Positions 1 through 5,731 of a stretch of DNA of 6,425 nt are shown here, in pieces. The stretch lies in contig DFJU01000084.1 of the NCBI GenBank assembly GCA_002373755.1, forward strand, positions 4,371 through 10,795. The letters are read 5' to 3'. Origin of the DNA: Bacteroidales bacterium UBA3663. GTDB taxonomy: Bacteria; Bacteroidota; Bacteroidia; Bacteroidales; UBA3663. Position 1 is the stretch's first letter. Each line of letters opens with the position of its first letter. Position numbers and translations under genes: made by a program. The notes under the pieces were generated by a model. The model searched no databases and was not told the DNA's origin. It saw nothing but the letters and a program-made list of their open reading frames with translations.

Positions 1-427
1 TCTGGCTGGAGATATTGTATGGATAGTTGCCGATGAGGCAGAACGGGCGGTCGCCGAACACCTCGTCCGACGTGAGGTCAAGTTTCAGGAAATCGGCCTC
101 GATGATGCGTTTTTCGAGCGTTGCAGGGTAGTGGAGCCGCAGGTACGACACCGATTCTCCGTCCAGTTCGACCACCTTCAGGTCGTAGCCCTTCTCGATG
201 AGGAACTGTGTCAGCACGCCCATGCCGGGACCGACTTCGAGGCATGGAATCGGGGCTTCGGCCGATGGCGCACAGAAATCCCTCACCGTGTCGGCGATGC
301 GTTCTGCAATCGAGAGGTCGGTGAGGAAGTGCTGTCCCAAGTTCTTCTTGGCGCGGACCTTGTCGTTGAAGTCGATGTGGACTTCGTCGCTGCGTTTGGC
401 CCGTTGGGTATATCTTGCTTTGTTCAT
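1..427 (-). CDS. rsmA: 16S rRNA dimethyladenosine transferase RsmA/KsgA (N-terminal half, cut by window edge)
   Basis: The reverse strand reads 142 residues from the ATG at 427 to the left edge, about half of a usual KsgA (roughly 260-290 aa). Seen in the sequence: the KKNLGQHFL signature at about residues 27-35, the SAM-binding loop LEVGPGMG at 63-70, an acidic VELDG at 86-90 that would hold the ribose, and the catalytic-site motif IGNYPYNIS at 132-140, which matches the N-[LIV/Y]-P-Y family of N6-adenine methyltransferases. In this family the enzyme dimethylates two adjacent adenines in the 3' terminal hairpin of 16S rRNA, a late step of 30S assembly in the cytoplasm. The start is fixed because no other ATG, GTG or TTG occurs in frame before the LGQHFL motif. 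That leaves a basic N-terminal extension about 16 residues longer than in E. coli KsgA. The gene is divergent from the TPR gene and is not part of the his cluster. Confidence 0.95.
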   Translation of the reverse strand, partial: MNKARYTQRAKRSDEVHIDFNDKVRAKKNLGQHFLTDLSIAERIADTVRDFCAPSAEAPIPCLEVGPGMGVLTQFLIEKGYDLKVVELDGESVSYLRLHYPATLEKRIIEADFLKLDLTSDEVFGDRPFCLIGNYPYNISSQ

Positions 428-433
428 AGGCTG

Positions 434-441
434 CAAAGATA
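434..441 (-). promoter_or_regulatory. Bacteroidota-type -7 box for rsmA
   Basis: Read on the reverse strand this is TATCTTTG followed by CAG, a perfect match to the Bacteroidota -7 consensus TAnnTTTG. It ends only six bases before the rsmA ATG at 427. No convincing TTTG -33 element lies 19-21 bp upstream; the nearest TTTTG is about 11 bp away. The call therefore rests on the -7 box alone. If it is used, transcription would start at or next to the start codon. Confidence 0.6.
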
Positions 442-523
442 CTCCGTTTTTGCAAAATTGGCCGATTGAAACAATAAAAAAAGAAAGCCATTTCCTTAAA
501 AATATAAAAACGCAGAATGAAAC

Positions 524-555
524 TTTGGATTTTTCCTCCGGGATTACTAAATTTG
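524..555 (+). promoter_or_regulatory. Promoter of the TPR-protein gene (-33 TTTG / -7 TAAATTTG)
   Basis: TTTG at 524-527 and TAAATTTG at 548-555 are separated by 20 bp, which fits the Bacteroidota primary sigma consensus (TTTG, 19-21 bp, TAnnTTTG). Transcription would begin near 560-563, giving a 5' leader of about 30 bases before the ATG at 595. The promoter lies inside the longer open frame that begins at 517, so that upstream ATG would not be on the transcript. It may also drive the his genes, since no comparable promoter is visible just before hisG. Confidence 0.7.
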
Positions 556-594
556 CACGAATTTGAAATGCTTCAGGTTTCCTTTTTGCACATT

Positions 595-2112
595 ATGAAA
601 CGTATTTATGCTTTTTTCGGGTGTTGCGTCGTGAGTCTCTTCACCTGTTTGTTTGCCCAATCAGAGCATGTCGGAACATCGGCCGAAATGAAAATGGTAC
701 AGGCCGACCGTCAGGCATTCCGACTTGGAGCCGAGACCTATTTCAGCGAACTGACATCGGGGTCGAAGCGTCGTTTCGAGATTGCGATGAATTCCATCGA
801 CTTCTACCTTGATTTCTTTGCCAGCCAGCATTACGAGACTCTTCCAGAGTGGGAAAAGCCCATTTTCGACCTTGTCCGTCAGGGTCAATATGAGGATGCC
901 ATCGCCCGCTATGAGGAGCAGAATCCGTTGAAGCGCTTCGCCTTGGGCACGTTGCCCTATGCCTCTGTCGAGCGCTACGTGATGTTGCTCGAGATGTCGG
1001 GCACGCGCCGCAATTCCTTGCTCGGACTTGAGGCTTTGCAGACGGTGGCCGAGCTCGATACTGTAGCCATTCTCCCAATCGTCAGCCTTGTCAATGTCGC
1101 ATTGGAGCTGCATCAGCAGAATGTGGCCAGCGAATATCTCACAACCTACCAGAACCAGAAAAGCGTGTCGTTGCAGGACCGTGCTGCGTCGATGAGCCTG
1201 CGTGCCAAGATGCTGTTGCGCCGCAACCGTCCGAACGAGGCTTTGGCCTACTCCAGCCGTGCCGTTGCCATCTACGACAGCTTGGCGGCATTGTCGGGCA
1301 ACCCGAATTTCGAGGTGCAGCACCGTGCCCGAGTCCACTACGTGCTTGCCAACATCTACTACCGTCTGGACGAGCGCGCCCTGTGCGTCGAGAATGTGCG
1401 TAAGAGCCGCGAAATGTTGAACCGTGCGGTTGCGTCCGACGAGAAAGCCTACTCCATCGAACGTATCCGTACACTCTTCACGATGGCTCCGATGGTGGCC
1501 GATATGCGCGATTTCTTCTTGGCCGATACGCTCTACACCGAGGTTGACAGCTTGGGCGGATGGCTGTATGAAGGTAGCCGTAGCCAGCGTCAGATTCAAT
1601 TCAACACGTTGCGTATGCGTGGTTTGTGCTGCTTCCGCATCGGCAAATACGAAGAGGCCCGTGTCTTCCTTGACGAGGCCGACAAGGTGCTGACGCAGAT
1701 GGAGGAGAGTGCTCCGGGTCAGAACCTGACACATCGTCAGGACCTGAACTTCAACATGGCAACGCTCTACTACATGGAGGGCGACTACGAGAAGGCTCTT
1801 GAAATCAACCGCAAGGTGCTTGGCCTCGTCCAGAGCAATACATCGCAGGAGTCGCACCGACATTCGCAGAGCATGGCATCGTGCTACAAGTACATCGGCA
1901 ACTGCCTGTGGGCCATCGGCTACGAAAAATACGTCGAAGCCAACAAGCGCAAGAACAAGGACGTGCTCAAGTACTATCAGGATGCGGCCGACAGCTACGC
2001 GACTGCCTTGCAGTACAATTCGCGCGACAACGAGGCCATCGCCAAATACAACTTGAGCGACCTCATCGTGTCGGGCATGGAAAAGCCGATGGCAATGCCT
2101 GCACATTTCTAA
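595..2112 (+). CDS. Exported tetratricopeptide-repeat protein of unknown function
   Basis: I do not recognise a named family. The 505-aa protein starts with a signal peptide: KR, then a hydrophobic stretch (about residues 4-20) ending in LFAQ. Signal peptidase I would probably cut before Q22, a common Bacteroidota pattern. A Cys at 18 sits in LFTC, which is not a good lipobox. The mature part is rich in amphipathic helix pairs. TPR-like units are visible at about 197-230, 245-278, 337-370 (GKYEEARVFLDEAD), 383-416 (MEGDYEKALEINRKVL) and 427-475. Residues 25-190 are helical without a clear motif. The protein is likely periplasmic or surface-exposed and binds partner proteins. No catalytic motif, transmembrane segment or C-terminal sorting domain is seen. 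The ATG at 595 is chosen over an in-frame ATG at 517 because the signal peptide begins there and the promoter lies between them. The stop is 39 bp before hisG, so co-transcription with the his genes is possible. Confidence 0.85.
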   Translation: MKRIYAFFGCCVVSLFTCLFAQSEHVGTSAEMKMVQADRQAFRLGAETYFSELTSGSKRRFEIAMNSIDFYLDFFASQHYETLPEWEKPIFDLVRQGQYEDAIARYEEQNPLKRFALGTLPYASVERYVMLLEMSGTRRNSLLGLEALQTVAELDTVAILPIVSLVNVALELHQQNVASEYLTTYQNQKSVSLQDRAASMSLRAKMLLRRNRPNEALAYSSRAVAIYDSLAALSGNPNFEVQHRARVHYVLANIYYRLDERALCVENVRKSREMLNRAVASDEKAYSIERIRTLFTMAPMVADMRDFFLADTLYTEVDSLGGWLYEGSRSQRQIQFNTLRMRGLCCFRIGKYEEARVFLDEADKVLTQMEESAPGQNLTHRQDLNFNMATLYYMEGDYEKALEINRKVLGLVQSNTSQESHRHSQSMASCYKYIGNCLWAIGYEKYVEANKRKNKDVLKYYQDAADSYATALQYNSRDNEAIAKYNLSDLIVSGMEKPMAMPAHF

Positions 2113-2151
2113 GTAATTGAAATTTTTTAACTATAACAAGCAAATAATACT

Positions 2152-3003
2152 ATGTTGCGAATCGCTATTCAGTCCAAGGGCCGTCTTTTTGACGACTGCA
2201 TGGACCTGCTCAAAGAGTCGGGCATCAAGCTCAGCAATGCCAAGCGTACTCTGCTCATTCCGTCAAGTAACTTTCCGATCGAGGTGCTCTACCTCCGTGA
2301 TGATGATATTCCAGAGTGTGTGGCCAATGGTGTGGCCGACATCGGCATTGTGGGTCTGAACGAATTCAAGGAGCGTCAGAAGGATGCCGAAATCGTGAAG
2401 GGCCTCGGTTTCTCGAAGTGCCGTCTCTCATTGGCCATCCCGCAGCTCATCGACTATCCGGGCATCGAGTGGTTCAACGGCAAGAAGATTGCCACGAGCT
2501 ATCCCGGCATCCTGCGTGAGTGGTTGAACCAGAACAACATCAAGGCCGACATCCACGTCATCACCGGTTCGGTCGAGATTTCTCCGAACATCGGTTTGGG
2601 CGATGCCATCTTCGACATCGTTTCGTCGGGTTCGACATTGGTCAGCAACCGTCTGAAGGAGGTCGAGGTCGTCGTTGAGAGCGAGGCAGTGCTCATCGCC
2701 AACAAGAATCTCGATGCCGAGAAGAAGGAAATCCTCGAGGAGCTGATGTTCCGTTTCGATGCCGTCCGTTCGGCCGAGGACAAGAAGTATGTGATGATGA
2801 ACGTGCCAGATGCCGCCATCGAGACCGTCCTGGCTCTGTTGCCCGCATCGAAGGCTCCGACAGTCATTCCGTTGGCCACACAGGGCTGGCACAGCATCCA
2901 CACCGTCATCAATGAGAAGACCTTCTGGGAACTGGTCGGCAAGCTCAAGGCCGCAGGTGCTGAAGGAATCTTGGCGCTGAACATCGAGAAGATGGTGTTG
3001 TAA
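2152..3003 (+). CDS. hisG: ATP phosphoribosyltransferase, long form (HisG-L)
   Basis: Catalyses the first committed step of histidine synthesis, ATP + PRPP to N1-(5-phosphoribosyl)-ATP, in the cytoplasm. The 283-aa length and layout are those of the long, homohexameric, histidine-inhibited type rather than the short HisZ-dependent type. Visible motifs: LRIAIQSKGRL at 2-12, ADIGIVGLNEF at 62-72, the family signature ITGSVEISPNIGLGDAIFDI (137-156), and the PRPP-binding loop just after it, IVSSGSTL (156-163). Residues from about 210 form the ACT-like regulatory domain, with KYVMMNVP and AEGILALNIEKMV. Histidine feedback on this domain is known for the family and inferred here. There is no Shine-Dalgarno; the start is preceded by the A-rich AAGCAAATAATACT, normal for Bacteroidota. 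No histidine leader peptide precedes the gene. The next gene, hisD, follows after a repeat-filled 144-bp gap. Confidence 0.97.
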   Translation: MLRIAIQSKGRLFDDCMDLLKESGIKLSNAKRTLLIPSSNFPIEVLYLRDDDIPECVANGVADIGIVGLNEFKERQKDAEIVKGLGFSKCRLSLAIPQLIDYPGIEWFNGKKIATSYPGILREWLNQNNIKADIHVITGSVEISPNIGLGDAIFDIVSSGSTLVSNRLKEVEVVVESEAVLIANKNLDAEKKEILEELMFRFDAVRSAEDKKYVMMNVPDAAIETVLALLPASKAPTVIPLATQGWHSIHTVINEKTFWELVGKLKAAGAEGILALNIEKMVL

Positions 3004-3011
3004 TTTTGACG

Positions 3012-3140
3012 GGTAGTTATCGGTAGTTATTGGGAGATAACAGGAGTTAACGGACGATACCACAATCGGTCAAGTCCGTGCGATGACTCCAGCCAATGTC
3101 CATTAACTCCTGCTAACTTCGGTTAACTCCCATTAACTCC
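3012..3140. repeat. Inverted array of about 10-bp units filling the hisG-hisD gap
   Basis: Left half, 3012-3061: five consecutive 10-bp units (GGTAGTTATC, GGTAGTTATT, GGGAGATAAC, AGGAGTTAAC and a decayed fifth). Right half, 3081-3140: six 10-bp units in the opposite sense, four of them clear (CATTAACTCC, TGCTAACTTC, GGTTAACTCC, CATTAACTCC). Positions 3016-3055 and 3098-3137 align as an inverted repeat at 30 of 40 positions, with a perfect core CAGGAGTTAA (3041-3050) against TTAACTCCTG (3103-3112). The loop, 3056-3097, shows no feature of its own. The right half ends 7 bp before the hisD ATG, so in the mRNA the paired form would place a long stem across the hisD start region. No U-run follows, so it does not look like an intrinsic terminator. 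Function is unknown. Confidence 0.85.
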
Positions 3141-3147
3141 ATTTCCA

Positions 3148-4437
3148 ATGACAACATATTTATATCCGAATAAAAGCGAGTGGGGCGAAATTGTAAAGCG
3201 TCCCACTTTTGACAATAGCCAGCTACGCGACCTCGTGAGCGGCCTTTTGCAGCAGATTCGCGAGGGCGGCGACAAGGTGCTACGCGAGTTGGAGGCCAAG
3301 TTCGACCACTGCACGCTCACCGATTTGCAGGTTTCGGCCGATGAATTTGCCGAGGCACGCCGCGTGATTGCCCCCGAATTGGCCGATGCCATTGACAACG
3401 CCAGCCGCAACATCCATGCCTTCCATGCCTCGCAGAAGTTCGACGGCGTGAAGGTCGAGACGCAGCCGGGTGTGGTTTGCTGGCAGAAGAGCATCCCGAT
3501 TGACAAGGTCGGCCTCTACATTCCGGGTGGCACCGCACCGCTGTTCAGCACGGTGCTGATGTTGGCCATCCCCGCCAAAATCGCAGGTTGCGGCGAAATC
3601 GTGCTCTGCACACCTCCAAATGCCGAGGGCAAGGTCAATCCGGCCATCCTCTACGCGGCTACGGTGGCAGGCGTCACCAAGGTTTACAAGGTGGGCGGCG
3701 TTCAGGCCATCGGCGCTTTGGCCTATGGAACGGAATCTGTCCCCAAGGTCTATAAGATTTTCGGCCCCGGCAACCAGTTCGTGCAGATGGCCAAGCAGTT
3801 GGTTTCCCTGCGCGATGTCGCCATCGACATGCCGGCCGGTCCATCGGAGGTCTGTGTTGTGGCCGATGCCGATGCCGATCCCGAATACGTCGCATCCGAC
3901 TTCCTCTCGCAGGCCGAGCACGGTGCCGACAGTCAGGCCATTCTCGTGACCGATAGTGAGGCATTGGCCAAGAAGTTCGAGACCGTGATGGCTGCCCAGT
4001 TGGAGCTGTTGAAACGTCAGGAACTGACCCGCAAGTCGCTCGAACACAGCAAGGTAATCGTGCTACGCGACCAGGACGAGGTGATGGAGCTGGTGAACGA
4101 GTATGCTCCGGAACACCTCATCCTCAACACGCGCAACTACGCGACTTTGGCCGACAAGGTGCGCAATGCTGGCTCCGTCTTCCTCGGTCCGTTCAGCCCC
4201 GAAAGTGCAGGCGACTACGCATCGGGCACCAACCACACGTTGCCGACCAACGGCTATGCCAAGGCATACAACGGCGTGAATCTGGACAGCTATATGCGTA
4301 AGGTCACATTCCAGGAACTTTCGGCCGATGGTCTTCGTTCGCTTGGCCCGATTATCGAGGTCATGGCGCAGAACGAGCAGCTGGACGCCCACAAGAATGC
4401 GGTGACGGTGAGACTCCAAGAGTTAAATAAAGAGTAA
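3148..4437 (+). CDS. hisD: Histidinol dehydrogenase (HisD)
   Basis: Oxidises L-histidinol through histidinal to L-histidine with two NAD+, the last two steps of the pathway; cytoplasmic, zinc-dependent, usually a dimer. The 429-aa length is typical. Visible: YIPGGTAPLFSTVLM at 124-138, GPGNQ at 206-210 near the NAD site, zinc ligands Q255 and H258 in SQAEHGADSQ, the catalytic pair E322-H323 in YAPEHL, zinc ligand D356 in SAGDYASGTNH, and the last zinc ligand H415 in QLDAHKNAV. All key residues known from E. coli HisD have counterparts, so the enzyme should be active. No Shine-Dalgarno is seen; the leader just before the ATG is a TTAACTCC repeat unit plus ATTTCCA. The final codons (ELNKE-stop) are written in the GAGTTAAAT and GAGTAAA units of the next repeat array, so the array reaches into the reading frame and supplies the stop codon. 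Confidence 0.97.
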   Translation: MTTYLYPNKSEWGEIVKRPTFDNSQLRDLVSGLLQQIREGGDKVLRELEAKFDHCTLTDLQVSADEFAEARRVIAPELADAIDNASRNIHAFHASQKFDGVKVETQPGVVCWQKSIPIDKVGLYIPGGTAPLFSTVLMLAIPAKIAGCGEIVLCTPPNAEGKVNPAILYAATVAGVTKVYKVGGVQAIGALAYGTESVPKVYKIFGPGNQFVQMAKQLVSLRDVAIDMPAGPSEVCVVADADADPEYVASDFLSQAEHGADSQAILVTDSEALAKKFETVMAAQLELLKRQELTRKSLEHSKVIVLRDQDEVMELVNEYAPEHLILNTRNYATLADKVRNAGSVFLGPFSPESAGDYASGTNHTLPTNGYAKAYNGVNLDSYMRKVTFQELSADGLRSLGPIIEVMAQNEQLDAHKNAVTVRLQELNKE

Positions 4438-4459
4438 AGTGTAAAGAGTAAAGTAGTTT
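4420..4459. repeat. 7-bp direct repeat array (GAGTAAA type) crossing the hisD stop codon
   Basis: Consecutive 7-bp units are GAGTAAA (4432-4438), GTGTAAA (4439-4445) and GAGTAAA (4446-4452), followed by a decayed GTAGTTT. They are preceded by the related GAGTTAAAT at 4420-4428. The hisD stop TAA (4435-4437) is inside the first full unit. Further GTGTAAA copies occur at 4492-4498 and 4502-4507. The motif is close to the GGAGTTAAC unit of the hisG-hisD gap. Confidence 0.75.
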
Positions 4460-4481
4460 GCTTTGGCTCTCAATGTATAAA

Positions 4482-4558
4482 CTCTCGCAGAGTGTAAAGA
4501 AGTGTAAAAGAGGAAGTCGTCGAAAAACTCCATTCCACTCACTTACACTCTGCGAGAG
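4482..4558. repeat. Perfect 16-bp inverted repeat with palindromic arms in the hisD-hisC gap
   Basis: CTCTCGCAGAGTGTAA at 4482-4497 is exactly reverse-complementary to TTACACTCTGCGAGAG at 4543-4558, with 45 bp between. Each arm also contains its own small hairpin (CTCT-CGC-AGAG on the left, CTCT-GCG-AGAG on the right), so the RNA could fold as one long stem or as two small hairpins. No T-run follows the right arm, which argues against an intrinsic terminator. Role unknown. Confidence 0.85.
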
Positions 4559-4596
4559 ATAAGAAAACGCCCCTTTTAAAGCCTCGTCTTCTCGCT

Positions 4597-4615
4597 GAAC
4601 AATTATCAATTGTTC
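4597..4615. repeat. 8-bp palindrome with ATC loop (GAACAATT / AATTGTTC)
   Basis: GAACAATT (4597-4604) and AATTGTTC (4608-4615) are perfect reverse complements around a 3-base loop. Farther out, CCTCG (4582-4586) can pair with CGAGG (4625-4629) across a 10/9-base internal loop. The sequence is AT-rich and has no T-tail. It could be a small RNA hairpin or an operator-like palindrome; the sequence does not say which. Confidence 0.7.
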
Positions 4616-4630
4616 TGTTCGCTGCGAGGA

Positions 4631-4685
4631 CCCTTTTACTCCCCTTTTACTCCCCTTTTACTCCCTTTTCACTCCCCTTCAATAC
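4631..4685. repeat. 11-bp tandem repeat (CCCTTTTACTC) before hisC
   Basis: Three perfect copies of CCCTTTTACTC lie head to tail at 4631-4641, 4642-4652 and 4653-4663. A fourth, changed copy (CCTTTTCACTC, 4664-4674) and a decayed fifth (CCCTTCAATAC, 4675-4685) follow. The array is pyrimidine-rich on the coding strand and ends 11 bp before the hisC ATG. TTTACTC is the reverse complement of the GAGTAAA unit at the other end of the same gap, so the gap is bounded by units in opposite orientation, as in the hisG-hisD gap. Confidence 0.9.
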
Positions 4686-4696
4686 CCTTAAAAGAA

Positions 4697-5731
4697 ATGA
4701 ATCTACAACAAATCATCCGTCCAAATATATTGGCATTGGCTCCCTATTCGTGTGCGCGCGATGAATTTAAAGGTGAGGCCAGCGTCTATGTCGATGCCAA
4801 CGAAAATCCTTACAATAACGGCATTAACCGCTATCCTGACCCGCGTCAGTTGAAGGTCAAGGAGTTGCTGGCACCCTTGAAGGGCGTTGCCGTCGAGCAG
4901 ATTTTCCTCGGCAACGGTTCGGACGAGGCCATCGACCTTGTCTATCGCATCTTCTGTCGTCCGGGTGTCGATAATGTTGTCGCCCCCGCACCGACCTACG
5001 GCATGTATCAGGTCTGCGCCGAGGTGAACGATGTCGAATATCGTGCCGTTCCGTTGCAGGCCGAGACCTTTGCGCTCGATGTCGAGGCATTGGCCGCCAA
5101 AGTGGATGCCAACACGAAGGTCATCTGGGTGTGCTCGCCCAACAACCCGTCGGGCAACGCCTATTCGCAGGAGCAGCTCATTTCCATCGTGCAGCGTTTC
5201 CCCGACCAGATTGTCGTGGTGGACGAGGCATACATCGACTTCTCCGCAATACCGTCGATGACGTCGCAGCTGGACAAGTTTGACAACCTCATCGTCCTTC
5301 AGACCTTCTCGAAGGCGTGGGGCTGTGCCGCAATGCGATTGGGCATCGCTATGGCATCGGCCAAGATTATCAGCTTTTTCAACAACGTCAAATATCCCTA
5401 CAACGTCAACGAACTGACGCAGAATCAGGCGATTAAGGTGTTGAACGATGTGAAGCGCAAGGAACGTCACGTCGAGGAAATCCTCTCGCAGCGCGAAATC
5501 CTGCGCGAGTTGCTCCTCACTTTGCCGTGCGTCAAGAAAATCTATCCGTCCGACGCCAACTTCCTGTTGGTCAAGGTGTCCGATGCCAATGGCACTTACA
5601 AGTATTTGCAGTCGAAGGGCATCATCGTACGCAACCGCAACAAGGTACAGCTGTGCGAGAACTGCCTGCGAATCACGGTGGGCACGCCCGAAGAGAATGC
5701 CGAACTTTTTGAAGCTATGAAAGCCTTATGA
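4697..5731 (+). CDS. hisC: Histidinol-phosphate aminotransferase (HisC)
   Basis: PLP-dependent fold-type I transferase that converts imidazole acetol-phosphate and glutamate to L-histidinol phosphate and 2-oxoglutarate; a cytoplasmic dimer. The 344-aa protein opens with [18 protein letters not shown], the usual HisC start. It shows DANENPYN at 33-40, [11 protein letters not shown] (71-81) at the cofactor phosphate site, SPNNPSG at 147-153 with the conserved Asn, VDEAYIDF (175-182) holding the Asp and Tyr that contact PLP, TFSKAWG with the PLP lysine K206, R214, and the substrate-carboxylate-type arginine in [12 protein letters not shown] (R325). The open frame extends back to an ATG at 4610, but that would translate the 11-bp repeat array. 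The ATG at 4697, preceded by A-rich CTTAAAAGAA, matches the family start. It lies 259 bp after hisD across repeat-filled DNA and overlaps hisB at its 3' end. Confidence 0.96.
   Translation: MNLQQIIRPNILALAPYSCARDEFKGEASVYVDANENPYNNGINRYPDPRQLKVKELLAPLKGVAVEQIFLGNGSDEAIDLVYRIFCRPGVDNVVAPAPTYGMYQVCAEVNDVEYRAVPLQAETFALDVEALAAKVDANTKVIWVCSPNNPSGNAYSQEQLISIVQRFPDQIVVVDEAYIDFSAIPSMTSQLDKFDNLIVLQTFSKAWGCAAMRLGIAMASAKIISFFNNVKYPYNVNELTQNQAIKVLNDVKRKERHVEEILSQREILRELLLTLPCVKKIYPSDANFLLVKVSDANGTYKYLQSKGIIVRNRNKVQLCENCLRITVGTPEENAELFEAMKAL

Noticed and set aside
131..566. Short plus-strand open frames overlapping rsmA
   Set aside because: They run antisense to the KsgA coding sequence, with no motif or start signal.
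517..594. Upstream ATG extending the TPR protein by 26 residues
   Set aside because: The extension would bury the signal peptide, and the promoter elements at 524-555 lie downstream of this ATG.
661..2106. 481-codon open frame on the minus strand, opposite the TPR gene
   Set aside because: It lies wholly antisense to a gene with a signal peptide, TPR motifs and a promoter. Its translation has no recognisable domain and an odd composition (many His, Val, Leu and Gln) typical of the complement of this codon usage.
2113..2151. Possible promoter or his attenuator before hisG
   Set aside because: The 39 bases are AT-rich, with TTG at 2117-2119 and ATAATAC near the start, but there is no TAnnTTTG box, no His-codon run and no hairpin. 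Not enough to call.
3280..4047. 255-codon minus-strand open frame inside hisD, and similar frames opposite hisG (2428-3063) and hisC (4703-5470)
   Set aside because: All are antisense to well-supported his genes, share the same His/Gly/Asp/Val-rich shadow composition, and lack motifs or promoters.
4453..4465. TAGTTTG near-match to a -7 box as an internal promoter for hisC
   Set aside because: The spacing between TA and TTTG is one base short, it falls inside the GAGTAAA repeat array, and no properly spaced TTTG -33 element was found.
4482..4629. Intrinsic terminator between hisD and hisC
   Set aside because: Hairpins exist, but none is followed by a T-run on the plus strand, and hisC-hisB belong to the same pathway.
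3012..4685. CRISPR array
   Set aside because: The repeat units are 7-11 bp with no unique spacers and occur in inverted halves; no cas genes are present.
4610..4696. Upstream ATG extending HisC by 29 residues
   Set aside because: The extension is a translation of the 11-bp repeat array (Pro/Phe/Ser-rich) and has no counterpart in the family; [11 protein letters not shown] is the normal start.
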